From positions 26,830,377 to 26,894,376 of the forward strand of contig OX421968.1 of assembly GCA_949128115.1 (NCBI GenBank): a stretch of DNA of 64,000 bases. The letters run 5' to 3'. How positions within the stretch are numbered: position 1 is the stretch's first letter; each line of letters starts with the position of its first letter. Below the pieces are notes generated by a model, which worked only from the letters and a program-made list of their open reading frames with translations, ran no database searches and was not told where the DNA came from. This DNA is from Anaspis maculata (Eukaryota > Arthropoda > Insecta > Coleoptera > Scraptiidae). Positions 46,420-57,680 of this stretch are shown piece after piece. A program made the translations under genes and the position numbers.

Positions 46420-46915
46420 CCTCGACGCCAAACGGGCAGCAAGCAAGTTACAGACACCGGACAAAAACTATCGTGTTTCCTGTCCATTTGACATAGCAGG
46501 AAAAATAGTTTCAGCCGCCGCCGCCCCCCATACGCCGCTCCCGACGAAAAAAACAGAACCACAAAAGTTACAGACACCGGACAAAAACTATCGAGTTTCC
46601 TGTCCATTCGACATCGCAGGAAAAAAGTTTCAGCCGCTGCCGCCCATACGCCGCCCCCGACAAAAAAAACAGAACCACAAAGGTTACAGACACCGGAGAA
46701 AAACTATCGTGTTTCCTGTCCATTCGACATCGCAGGAAAAATAGTTACAGCCGCCGCCGCCCCCCATACGCCGCCCCGATCAAAAAAACAGAACCACAGA
46801 AATTACAGACACCGGACAAAACTAATCGTGTTTCCTGCCCCTTTGCCATTACAGGAAAAACGGTTTCAACAGACGCCGCCCTCATACGCCGCCCCCTACG
46901 AAAACGAAAATGGAA
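46420..46915 (+). repeat. About 118-bp GC-rich tandem array
   Basis: CAGACACCGG recurs near 46450, 46570, 46687 and 46805 (periods about 116-120). Units combine a CCGCCGCCGCC/ACGCCGCCCCC block with an AT-rich part. The style resembles the Helentron-like array of copy A but the sequence is different. Confidence 0.85.
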
Positions 46916-47700
46916 AGCGCCCAATGAGGGAATGAGGCGAATATGACATTTTCACATATTTAAGTCACTATTTTGGAAAACGGCCGCCATTTTGGATGCA
47001 GCGATAATTTTTGTAGGCACCTCAGACAGAATTGTTGCAAATAGTTCCCTGAAGAAGTCTATCAAATTTTATAACTCTAACATAAAGTGCAGTAGGTATA
47101 TCACTTTATTCTGTCGCGAAGCGGCTATACTAATAGAATCAAGATCTCAACATTCAAAACCACAAAATTTTGAATTCGGAAATAAACGAAGAAATAAAGC
47201 TCAAGTGGGAGCCCTGAAAATACAAACCCAAATGATTTTATACTTGATGACACTGAAATGGATTGGGGTGTAGACTGTAGGTGCTTAATTTTTGGATTGA
47301 GAATTTGTAGGTGAGTTTTGTAGGTCTCCGCGTACAAAAGAAATCGGCCCGCAGCACCGACCCACAAGCCAGATACGAAGTACAATGGGAGCGCTTATTC
47401 TAATTAAAGGGGACTTTGTGGCCCACTCGTATAACTTTGATAGAAGGATGATGCTTTACCCCATATATTCCATTATATTACGGAAATAAACTACAAAACA
47501 TCAATTAAATCAATCTCAGTCGTAATATACGGGTAATATGGGCACATTCAGTGTATCATTAATACGTAAGGACGTCCTTCGCTTTTATATGTGGATACGG
47601 CGTCCGATACAACCAGAAATCCTCCGTAGCTTCGCAGCACCCTGCTTAAAACCTGGAGAAATGATGCGCTTCATCCAAATTTTCAGAAGATTTCTTAGTC
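46916..47700. other. No recognised gene
   Basis: No supported ORF or repeat structure. Confidence 0.4.
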
Positions 47701-47766
47701 CAGGAATTTTAGCTGTTGAAATCGCAAATAGCAAACAAAAATGAAACCCAGCCGGATTTTTGTATA

Positions 47767-49192
47767 TACTGCCTTCCAAAAAAAGTGCAACACCATGAAG
47801 CCGTGGATCAATTTTATTCAAATTTTCGCAAAACATGTGTTTTAACAATAGAAACAAACGATTAGATTCTGGAAATCGTAATACAAGGAACTTCAGAAAA
47901 AATTAATAATGTGTCGCTCCTCCACGATTTGCCCGACACTCATTAACCCTACGAGGCATGCTTTCAATCAAGTGGTCGATTGCCGCTTGTGACAAGCCAT
48001 CCCATGCCTCTTGCAAGGCCATACGGAGATCTTCCAAGTTGTTGGGAGGATGGCGTAATTGCCCCACCTTTCTTCCCATCATATCCCACACGTGTTCGAT
48101 GGGCGACAAATCAGGAGAGCAAGCAGGCCATGGAAGCACGTCAACGTGTGCATCTTCCAGGAACTGCATTGAAGCTCTTGCCGTATGAGGACGTGCATTG
48201 TCTTGCTGGAAAATAGGGTTGTTGAGCCCCTGAAGGTATGGAAGGCAAACGGGTTCCAGCACACTCGCGATGTAAGATGCAGCTGTCATAGTGCCCTCAA
48301 TGAACACCAATGGTGACCTGCTTCCATGGCATATTGCTCCCCAAACCATCAATCCGGGTCCGGGTGTACGGGCAGTGTGTCGCTCGGCAAAAAATTCGGG
48401 ATTATGCCGTTCCCCACGAAAGCGCCTCACCCTCCCCCGGCCGTCATGAGCCCAAAGACAAAAGCGGGACTCGTCACTGAAGACCACCCGATGCCATTCT
48501 TGGACCCAGTTTCTGCGCTCATTGCACCACTCCAATCTTCTGGCCCGGTGAACAGGAGTGAGGGGAAGGGTTAACAGCGGACGATAAGAACTTAGCCCAA
48601 AAGACCTAATTCTTCTATAGACCGTGCTCATTGAGATTGGGCGTCCTATAGCTGCAACCCACTCGTTTCCGACTGCTCGGGTTGTCGTAAATCGGTCTCT
48701 TACAGCCGCTACTCGAAGACGTTGATCTTGACGTACCGTGGAGGCTCTACGACGACCAGATCCATTCCGTCGCCGATAATTGGCCTCCTCGTTCCATCTC
48801 CGCCACCATCTCATCACAGTCGAAGCATTGCAACCAACAAGTCTCGCAATTCTTCGATACGAAATCCCCTCATTTTTTAAGCCAATAATCTGTCCCTTCT
48901 GGAACTCGGTTAAATGATGGTACTGCCGAGGTTGACGGGCTCTTGGCATTTCAGGACTCTTGGGGTTCACTATTGAAACTTATTGCAAAAAATGTGGTTT
49001 GTAACAACCAGGAAAAACGAAAAACAATTTCTTGTGTTTTACGGTTACCAAGGAGAAAAACAAAACAACTACAGCGCCTAGATATCCAGAATGTTAATCA
49101 TTTGTTAGTGTAGATGAAATACTTGTTTTGTGAAAATTTGATCAAAATCAGCCAACGGCATCGAGGTGTTGCACTTTTTTTGGAAGGCAGTA
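47767..49192 (-). mobile_element. Tc1-like transposon, apparently complete
   Basis: TIRs TACTGCCTTCCAAAAAAAGT... (about 28 bp, perfect) at both ends, with TA outside. The right arm of the surrounding palindrome (50505-50510) has the uninterrupted TATATA target. The element of about 1.43 kb contains one uninterrupted transposase ORF, so it may be recent and potentially active. Confidence 0.92.
47903..48949 (-). CDS. Tc1-family DD34E transposase, intact
   Basis: A 348-residue transposase read from the ATG at 48949 (seven in-frame codons precede it, but without ATG). Cut-and-paste transposase acting in the nucleus on its own TIRs. The N-terminal part is a paired-type helix-turn-helix (FQKGQIIGLKNEG ... 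SYRRIARLVGCNASTVMRWW), followed by a basic linker (RRRNGSGRRR) like the AT-hook/nuclear signal of the family. The catalytic triad is visible: VVFSDESRF, IFQQDNARPHTA and SPDLSPIEHVW, with 34 residues between the second Asp and the Glu (DD34E, Tc1 group rather than mariner DD34D). Length is normal for the family and there is no stop or frameshift. Both TIRs are present (47767 and 49192 sides). It lies alone in its element, in antisense to the window. Confidence 0.95.
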   Translation of the reverse strand: MPRARQPRQYHHLTEFQKGQIIGLKNEGISYRRIARLVGCNASTVMRWWRRWNEEANYRRRNGSGRRRASTVRQDQRLRVAAVRDRFTTTRAVGNEWVAAIGRPISMSTVYRRIRSFGLSSYRPLLTLPLTPVHRARRLEWCNERRNWVQEWHRVVFSDESRFCLWAHDGRGRVRRFRGERHNPEFFAERHTARTPGPGLMVWGAICHGSRSPLVFIEGTMTAASYIASVLEPVCLPYLQGLNNPIFQQDNARPHTARASMQFLEDAHVDVLPWPACSPDLSPIEHVWDMMGRKVGQLRHPPNNLEDLRMALQEAWDGLSQAAIDHLIESMPRRVNECRANRGGATHY

Positions 49193-49583
49193 TATAAGCT
49201 CAGTTAAGCATGTAGTTTAACATACTAGAAGTCCTCAAGAATCCGGTGTGAGCTTCGGCCGTGGTGGCCTCGCGAAGAACTTGAGGATCAGTTTTTTGCG
49301 TTTATCTCGTGAACAATGGCACTTGCGAAAAAAGTACCAGAAAGAAATTGTTAGAAATTTTATTGTCCACATGAAAGGTCCTTACACATTCCATCGTCAG
49401 TACACTCCTTCTTCGTCAAAACACAAGAAAATTAAAATAGTCCAGATGCTCCATGCTCAAGACTGTGTGCACCTTGAATTTTATGATGGCGGGGTGCCAC
49501 TTGGTAGAGGTGTTGTTTGATCCATTCTCTTTTGATTGAAACTCGAAGCCATCAGTACCAACCATCCCGGCGGCATATAGGTA

Positions 49584-50121
49584 CAGGGTGAAATAAAAAT
49601 TAAAAGTTGAACATTTGTACCTCAAGAACCAAAATTGATGAAGACATGTAAATCGCCATAAATAATCCTGATTTCATGGTCATGAAGTCGTCGTAAACTT
49701 GAATAATATATCTTGAGACGTTCTTGAAATATCTTCAAAAGACTGAAGTTGTTACCGAAAAAAAAAAAAAATCCGTCCACTTATCAGAAAAAAAGTGACT
49801 GTGTTTTTTTTCCATAAATAGTTTTTTTACTGTCATTTCATTTTAAATGTAATTTATCCATAATTTATCATAAAAACACCAAGTTTCGATTCAATATCTG
49901 AAGAATTACTGATATACGGAAAACTACTTTTTTTGGGAACATCTTCAGTCTTCTGAAGATATTTCAGAAACGGCTCAGCATATTTGATCCAAGTTTACGA
50001 CGACGACTTCATGACCATGAACTTAGATATATTTTTGGCGATTTACATGTCTTCATCAATTTTGGTTATTGGTTCTTGATCGAGGTACAAATGTTCAACT
50101 TTTAATTTTTATTTCACCCTG
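49584..50121. repeat. TA-CAGGGTG unit at the palindrome centre
   Basis: Begins CAGGGTGAAATAAAAATTAA and ends with the complement; TA outside both ends (49582-49583, 50122-50123). Arms of about 110 bp are well conserved and the middle less so. Mariner-like ends, no transposase. Confidence 0.7.
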
Positions 50122-50575
50122 TATATGCCGCCGGGATAGTTGGTACTGATGGCTTCCAATTTCAATCAAAATATAATGTATCAAACATCACCTCTACCAA
50201 GTGGCACCCCGCCATCATAAAATTCAAGGTCCACACAGTCTTGAGCATGGAGCATCTGGACTATTTCAATTTTCTTGTATTTTGACGAAGAAGGAGTGTA
50301 CTGACGATGGAATGTGTAAGAATTTTTCTTGTAGACAATAAAATTTCCAACAATTTCTTCCTGGTACTTTTTTCGCATGTGTCATTGTTCACGAGATAAA
50401 CGCGAAAAACTGATCCTCAAGTTCTTCGCGAGGCCACCACGGCCGAAGCTCACACCGAATTCTTGAGGACTTATAGTATGTAAAACTACACGCTTAACTG
50501 AGCTTATATACAAAAATCTGGCTGGGTTTCATTTTTGTTCGCTATTTTGTCTATAATTCCTGGACTATCTTTTTG

Positions 50576-51595
50576 TCCTACCAAATGCATTTCATCGTTG
50601 GAAATCCAGGTCAATGTCCACAATATAAAAGCTCATAATATGCATTTATTTATTTATATACTTACACCTTAATGTTTAATCATTACTCTCCCATATCTCA
50701 ACACAAAGGTCAATTTTTACAATAGGCAGTTGAATAATTATTATGGTATACTTACGGTATAAATGAAAAAGGATCCGTAATGATTTCCGCTTAGATCGTG
50801 TATTATATGCGCGATATTAAAATGGCGTTAGGGAAATGCACATTTTGATTTTTCCATTTTCACATTTTGGCTTTTCAGATCGACGTCATACAACTTCTTA
50901 ACATATATTTCAATTTCATTCTGCGTTTCTTTACTTTGAAGTACCAAATCAAGTGCGGTTCTTATAGCTTATCATGACATTACAAAAGACATTATTAATA
51001 TTTTGTCTGATATCGGTTATCATTACCTACATTATGGCGACATTAACTGAAGTGGATATATCAAAATCATGGCATGGTTTGTCCGTTTGTGTTCTAATGC
51101 TTCAAAAGTTGGGCTCCACAAAATCAACTGTTCAAATCTGGATAAGCGTGCGTTCAAAAAATGCAATCATTTTCGAAAGTACCTGCACATACTTGATAAA
51201 AACGACACATTTACGTCTTTGTCTTTAGATAATCGAATGTACTTGAACTTGAATTCCGTTTACTGTGTATTGAAGCGGCGCGGCGCCTCAACGTCAACTT
51301 GACGCTCTTCCGTGATGAAGCGATTTTTTTCAGTATGTACTTGGGTAGGTAAGTACTTACCTACCTAATAAGTAGCCAACTTCAATAACATCATCAAGTT
51401 CAAGCCTGGCATATTCGTGCATAGCTACGAAATGCGCGATTGCGCAATATAATTATATCCTTTAATTAACTGTAGAGGACACACATGCTTCGGTCGTCTC
51501 TTCAACAGACAATAATGCTGAAATACTGTCGATTCAAACTAGTTACAGCGTCGAAATTGAATTGCCGAAAGTATATTTTTATTTAATTTATTTAA
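50576..51595. other. No gene; short perfect palindrome
   Basis: A 22-bp perfect palindrome GGTAGGTAAGTACTTACCTACC-type occupies 51344-51365. Nothing else supported. Confidence 0.5.
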
Positions 51596-51765
51596 TTGTT
51601 TTATTTCACGAGGCGACATTCAGCTATTATAAGCTGCTCCACCATGCAACCTCGGGGACGGCACAAAATATCCATGAATGGAGCGGGATTTGAACTCACA
51701 CAGGGCAGCGCGAATGCCTTGGCTTGCCATCACCTATACCACTCGGCAACCACCGCTCCAATATT
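51596..51765 (-). mobile_element. tRNA-derived SINE (family 2)
   Basis: On the minus strand: GGAGCGGTGGTTGCCGAGTG (tRNA 5' part with box A, class-II-like), box B GAGTTCAAATCCCGC, then a short body ending CTCGTGAAATAAAAC and an A/T-rich tail. Different from family 1. No clean target duplication seen. Confidence 0.65.
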
Positions 51766-52034
51766 GATATCTAGGTACCTACTACCTAGGTAATATCGGC
51801 GGGCATATTTTATATTCTATCCTATACCTACTTATGGAGGCTAGCTGGCAGAGTGCACAGCCAAATTTTGGATTCCAAGCTCAAATATTATTTCAAGTCA
51901 TTGAAAGTTGTAAGAAGGTAATAAATATTTGCTTTGCACAATGAGATTTAAAAAATGTACTTTATGAATTAGCACGCTTTTTTTTATTAATATTCCAAGT
52001 GACGTCGCGCCGTGACGTCGGCTCATTAAGCATA

Positions 52035-52676
52035 AGCATTAAATTGAATTGGTGAAATAAGGCGTTGCGAAATCAACCGCAGTGAGCTTATTCCTTGAAA
52101 GAAATCTACCATTCAAGTCTCTTTCCAAAGCTAGATGAAGAAGGTACTTCGATTTGAGCCGATAGACATCTTTAAAATTCAAAAAAGATTTTTTTAAATT
52201 TGATATTTTTGGATTTTGAAAATGTCTACAGGCTCCAATCAAAGTACCTCCTTGTATCGAAAGAGACCTTTTTTTCTTTCTTTTATTTAACGTCGGCCTA
52301 TTCCCGCAACGAGGCCTTACATCGACATCCTCCACTAGACCAGAAGTTTTGCCGAACCTCTGGGTGTTCCAACACGGGGTAGGGATTTTTAACGACCACC
52401 AATATCGCATTGGGTCGGCACCATCGTTCGTATTTTACATGCTATGCGACACACTCACTTAGCAAGCATTCCAACTAACCCCAGAAGGTTGTTTTCGAGG
52501 CGAAAATCCGTCCTTGGCGGAGATCGAACCCGCGGCAGTCGAACGCGCTGACCACCACACCACAAGATCCCATGAAAGAAACCTGAATGGTAAATTTCTA
52601 TCAAGGAATAACCCCATAGCGATTGATTCCGCAACGCCTCAAGTTTCACCAATTCAACTCCATCCTTGAGATTAGA
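52035..52676. repeat. Foldback of the 26612-26941 family, split by a SINE
   Basis: The left half (about 52045-52268) and right half (about 52574-52676, ending ATTCAACTCCATCCTTGAG) match the TTAA foldback. A family-1 SINE interrupts it. Confidence 0.75.
52269..52573 (-). mobile_element. tRNA-derived SINE (family 1), inserted in a foldback
   Basis: Flanked by GAAAGAGACC (52259-52268) and GAAAGAAACC (52574-52583), a 10-bp duplication with one mismatch. The poly(T)-rich side at 52269 is the tail, so the element is on the minus strand. Body matches the 16.7 and 44.5 kb copies; the box B region (GGTTCGATCTC) is present, box A partly. Confidence 0.85.
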
Positions 52677-52678
52677 AA

Positions 52679-54702
52679 CAAGTGAGTATGCCTCCACGTG
52701 CGTGAGTCTCAGTAGCGCATTTTCTCAAAGAGGCATATTGTGAACGTAAAGAAATTTGGTTGAAGGAGAAACACCATTCCTTGCCCACTTTCTTCATTCG
52801 AAACTCATTGTGATATTGTGTTATCAGAATGGGGTACTTGCCAATGAAATAGATTTGAATGAAAATTCTTTCACTCATCGATATATTTTTTTGTTTGAGG
52901 ACGGGAGCTGGGAGCGGCGACTAATCAACAGTAGTCTATTCTTTCCCATTTTTAGTCGGCTATCCATATAGCGAAAGAATTAGATAGCTATGTCTTCGGG
53001 TTTATGTTTTCCATTTATCTCTTACTTTGAGGGCAGCGTGTGGGGGTGGCAGCATTCGGCAAAGTAACTGTTGCACAGTTTGAGTTAAGAGTTTCTAAAT
53101 CTTTAAGGAAATATGACAATCAGTGAAAACTGTGAAAGTTGCATTTTTTGTTTGGGGGCGGGAGCTGGAAGGCGGCGACTAATCAAAAGTGGCCTATCTC
53201 TTCCCATTTTCAGTCAGCTATCTATATAGCGGAACAATTTGATCGCTATGTCTTCAGGGTTATGTTTTACATTCATCTCTTATTTTGGGGGCGGCGTGTG
53301 GGAGCGGCAGAGTTTGGCAAAGAAATTCTTCCACAGTTTGAATTGGGAGTTTCTGAATGTTTGAGGTAACATTAAAAAATGTAATTCAGTGGAAATTATT
53401 GAAAGTTGCACTTTTTTCTTTTGGGGGTGGAAGTTGGAGGCGGCGCCATGCCAAAGGTAGCCTATTCTTTCCCATTTTTAGTTAGCTATCCATATAGCGA
53501 AATAATTAGATCGTTATGTCTTCGGGTTTATGTCTTTCATTCATCTCTCACTTTGAGGGCAGCGTGTGGGGGCGGCAGCATTCGGCAAAGTAACTGATGC
53601 ACAGTTTGAGTTGGGAGTTTCTACATGTGAGGGAAATATGACAATCAGTGAAAGTTGTGAAAGTTGCATTTTTTTTGTTTGGAGGCGGCAGCTGGAGGCG
53701 GCGGCTAATAAAGTGGCCTATATTTTTCCAATTTCAGTCAGCTATCAATATAGTGGAAGAATTAGATCGCTATGTCTTCAGGTTCATGTTTTACATTTAT
53801 CTCTCACTTTGGGGGCGGCGTGTGGGAGCGGCAGAGTTTGGCAAAGAAATTCTTGCACAGTTTTAGTCAAGAGTTTCTAAATGTTCGAGGTAACAGTATC
53901 AGCTAAATCAGTGAAAATTGTTGAAAGTTGCACTTTTTTCTTGTGGGGGCGGAAGCTGGAGGCGGCGCCATATCAAAAGTAGCCTATCCTTTCCCATTTT
54001 TAGTCAGCTATCCATCTAGCGAAAAACTTAGATCGCTATGTCTTTGGGTTCATGTTTTTCATTTATCTCTTACTTTGGGGGCGGCGTGTGGGAGCGGCAG
54101 CGTTCGGCTGAGCAAATGTTGCACAATTTGAGTTGGCAGTTCCTAAATGTTTAAGGGAACATCTCAATCAGTAACATTTGTGAAAGTTGCACTTTTTATC
54201 GTTTGGGGGCGGAATCTGGGGGCGGTGACTAACCAAAAGTAGCCTATCTTTTCCCATTTTTAGTCAGCTATTTATATACCGAAAGAATCAGATCGCTATG
54301 TCTTCGGGTTTATGTTTTTCATTTTAAAGTGATAGGGGCGGTTTTTAGCAGGTTTTTCATGTCGGCGGCGCATATTGATGACGGAATGTTTCTTGGCTTA
54401 CGTTTATAAGTGGCAACTATGTATTATTCAAAAAATGAGAACATCAGATCTGGTAGAAAGTGCAATATTATGTTATTTCAAGTTTATCGAGGGCGGTTTT
54501 CTCCATGTTGGCGGCGCAATATCGACATCCAATATAACCTAGCCCTCCTTTGGGAGTGGCAGCTATGTAACAGCGAAAAATTAGAAAGCTAGGTCGTCTA
54601 GTTTGGGAGGAGTTCGAGGAATAGACGGACGGACGGACGGACGGACGGACGGACAAAGCGGTTATTGCAATAGCGATTTTCATCAGGATGGAAAATGCGC
54701 TA
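52679..54702 (-). mobile_element. Helentron-like element, copy B
   Basis: Inverted sister of copy A. At 52679-52682 the complement of the 3' CTTG; hairpin and GAAAATGCGCTA-type subterminal repeat follow. At 54697-54702 is the 5' end (TAGCGCATTTTC on the minus strand) with its stem and a (GTCC)n run at about 54622-54655. It has the same internal array of about 260 bp as copy A. Confidence 0.75.
52885..54330 (-). repeat. About 260-bp tandem array inside copy B
   Basis: TATGTCTTCGGG-type words at about 52990, 53250, 53516, 53773, 54040 and 54298 give periods of 257-267 bp, matching the array of copy A in inverted orientation. Confidence 0.9.
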
Positions 54703-55212
54703 AAAAAATTATGCTATCACACTTCTCTACACACGTTCATGCCTCACAGTCGATTCATGATTCACAGGAGAAAGATAGATTCAGAGGTTTACGTAAGTAC
54801 CAGGATGTCTCAATAAGTTTACAAAAAGTTATTCGTTGTCCTGAACCATATCTCCCTCCCAGAAAAAAAAAGCTCAAAATCGTACATATCATAGTCAGTA
54901 GTACCTATTAATCAAATTTCCCTTGTAACTTCGCAAAGGTGTTGGGAATAGTCAGTAATAATATAAATAATTGAAGCGTTTTTTGCAAAAAAACCCACTG
55001 GTCACTTTTTGGTAGACATTAATTTTGGATATTTGGGACCATGCTAGACGCAATCCACTGAATAAATCTATGTGAAACCAGTGCAAAAAAATGTGTATCT
55101 GAAATTATGTCACTTCTGCCGAAAAACCACAAATTTTTCAAATTGACAAAGTGGGTTTTCCGCAAAGAACGCCTCAATTGGTACGATTATTGTCGATAAG
55201 TTATCATATTAA
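54703..55212. other. No recognised gene
   Basis: No supported feature. Confidence 0.45.
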
Positions 55213-55437
55213 GAACGGAATTGAATTGGTAAAATAAGCGTTGCGGAATCAATCCCTGTGGGTTTATTCCTTGACAGAATGTCACCATTTAGGTTTCTTT
55301 CGAAAGCTACAAGGATGTGCTTCGGTTTGAGCCCATTGGCATTTCCAAAATCGAGATTTTTTTTATTTTTGGATTAAGTACAAAGTAGAAAGTACATCCT
55401 TATAGCTTTCGAAAGAGACCTAAATGGTCACTTTTAG
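55213..55437. repeat. Partial foldback of the 26612-26941 family
   Basis: AAGAACGGAATTGAATTGG starts the left half; the middle is diverged and the right half stops at GACCTAAATGGTCAC, so the right end is lost. Confidence 0.65.
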
Positions 55438-55444
55438 CTTCTTA

Positions 55445-56865
55445 ACCGTAGCTTTAGAGGAGGTTGGATAATTTCAAAACTTTTTTATTCCTTGGTTAGC
55501 TCATTTATTGTGCTATAAGATGCTCTATTCCATTTTTGGTAGGAGATTTTGTTATCATTCATACAGGATGTTACACTGAGGTACTGCAAAATTGTAAAAG
55601 TTTGGATCCCTCCCAATCGACAAAACATTTTTTTAAATTTTTTCTAACCTGTTCTGGAGAACTGGTATACCTGTTTCTCGAAACGGTTTTTAAAGTTTAC
55701 CCTCATCTCCTCTAATTACAGAGAAAACGGGAGAAAGTAGTGCTTCAGGGTTTCGGTGATAACTTTTCTCAATGTTGATCGATCTCCAACCTATGGCATG
55801 GGGCTTGTGTTGAAGCCAAAACTTCAAGTCAGAACGATACAGGATAAAAATTTGTTCAAGAACAAAACTTAAAATTGGGGGCTCTACCAAAAGTTACCCA
55901 AAAATGGCCAGTATATGAAATCTGTTTGTGGGAACAAGCAATTAAGTTGACAGCTGTTTTTGAGAGAGCAACTCATTGCGACCAATTTGCAATGGTTTTC
56001 AGTCTACTTGGCTAAAAACTTTTGGCATCAAAGTCAAAAGTTCCTCTGCATGCTTAAACGGAGAAAATCTCCCCCATTCACCTGGAAAGTTACCGTCACC
56101 TAGGTTATGGAAGAATCCAATAATGAATACAAACAGGGCATTTAAACTGTCACGTGCTGTTACTAGTGGATTTTTTCGTAACCTAAGTGACGATAATTTT
56201 TCAGGTGAATGGGGGCGATTCTCCTCGTTCAAACATGCAGGGGGACTATTGATTTTGACGCCAAAAGTTTTTAGCCAAATGGACTGAAAGCCGTTGCAAA
56301 TCGGTCACAATGAGTTGCTCTCTCAGAAACAGCTGTCAACTAGATTGCTGATTCCCACAAACATATTTCAGAATACTGGCTATTTTTGGGTAACTTTTGG
56401 TAGAGCTCCCCTATTCTAAGTTTCGATCTTGAACAAATTTTCATCCTGTATCGTCCTGACCTGAAGTTTTGGCTTCAACACAAGCCCCATGGTTGGAGAT
56501 CGATCAACATTGAGAAAAGTTATCACCGAAAGCCTGAAACACTACTTTTTCCCGTTTTCTCTGTAATTACAGGAGATGGAGGTAAACTTAAAAATCCGTT
56601 CCGAGACAAAGGAAGGTATACCAGCTCCCCAGAACAGGTTAGAAGAAATTTAAAAAAAATTTTCGTCGATTGGGAGGGATCCAAACTTTTACAATTTTAC
56701 AGTACCTCAATGTAACACCCTGTATAAATGACATATTGTACCAAAAGTGGAATGAAGCATCTTATAGCACAATAAATGAGCTATCCAAGGAAAAGAATCC
56801 TCCATGAGCTATCCATGAATAAGTTTTGAAATTAGTCAACCTCCTTTGAAACTACGACATTTTGA
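55445..56865. repeat. 1.4-kb palindrome
   Basis: Arms pair from the outside (GAGCTCATTTATTGTGCTATA near 55498 against its complement near 56775) to a centre near 56130. A TACAGGATGTTACACTGAGG unit at about 55564 corresponds to the complement of CAGGGTGTTACATTGAGG ending near 56726. Frames at 55976-56287 (+) and 56232-55999 (-) are the two arms of the same sequence and not genes. Confidence 0.75.
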
Positions 56866-56975
56866 ATTCGACTGAAATTTTTGGGTGGCCCATTTCAATT
56901 GGTGCGCAGTTAATTGAATGGCAAAGTTTTGAATTTGGACATTTTTTCATATTTGACATATGACAGATAGAGAAG

Positions 56976-57285
56976 TATAAAGTTGTAGTAAATCAGTCTT
57001 CTCCACTTGTTTTTTATATCATTTACTCGAGTTTCGGCTAATTAAATATATAAAGCCATTTTCAAAAATAATGTGACATAGCATAGAACTTTATGTCTAA
57101 GTAATGATGTAACAATTGTTCAACAACAACATGATGAACAATTGTTACATCATTACTTAGACATAAAGTTCTATGCTATGTCACATTATTTTTGAAAATG
57201 GCTTTATATATTTAATTAGCCGAAACTCGAGTAAATGATATAAAAAACAAGTGGAGAAGACTGATTTACTACAACTTTATATTAT
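56976..57285. repeat. Near-perfect palindrome carrying two empty sites
   Basis: Arms of about 146 bp look identical, with only about 12 nt between them (57123-57134). The sequence is homologous to the flanks at 30340-30395, 31386-31462 and 32154-32230 but lacks both mariner-like insertions found there. Confidence 0.85.
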
Positions 57286-57289
57286 ACAA

Positions 57290-57680
57290 CTCCATTTTGA
57301 GTACTTTGGATCCCTTTATCAATTTTAGATAGAGAAGTACTTTTAATTGTCCTGAATACAGTTTTGCAAAGGCTTTCGAAAGACATATCGCATGTCAAGT
57401 TTCGTGAGATATAGCTTCTGTCATTTTTTGATAGTGACTTTTTTGTTTGACAGATGACAGTCAAAAATTAGTGGGCTCATTCGACAGCAAAACTATGTCC
57501 GCGTACCAAATTTCAAGTCGATCAGATCAGCCATTTGGTCGTTATCGTGAAATCTTATAGACAGACACGCACACAGCCAGGCACAAAAACTGTCAGACAC
57601 ACAGACAGACAAACTTTGGGAGGCTCAAAATGTATATTTCCGTGTTCATCTCGAAAAATGTTTTTTAGCGCCTTCACAAT
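57290..57680 (-). repeat. Second copy of the GTCTG microsatellite repeat
   Basis: Minus-strand homologue of 40980-41190, with ACAGACAGAC-type microsatellite at about 57551-57612. Confidence 0.6.

Larger units (their letters stand above)
47705..50575. repeat. Long palindrome split by a Tc1-like element
   Basis: The left arm is 47705-47766 plus 49193-49830, the right arm about 49840-50575; they are reverse complements apart from the Tc1-like insertion in the left arm. The centre holds a TA-bounded CAGGGTGAAATAAAAATTAA unit (49584-50121). Both arms carry a similar open frame of about 65-90 residues (ending VPLGRGVV at 49520 on +, VPLGRGDV at 50181 on -). It is unrecognised, and its differences between arms are mostly amino-acid changing. 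Confidence 0.8.

Noticed and set aside
55976..56287. Pair of overlapping frames with Arg/Pro/Ser-rich products
   Set aside because: They are the two strands of one palindrome and mirror each other.
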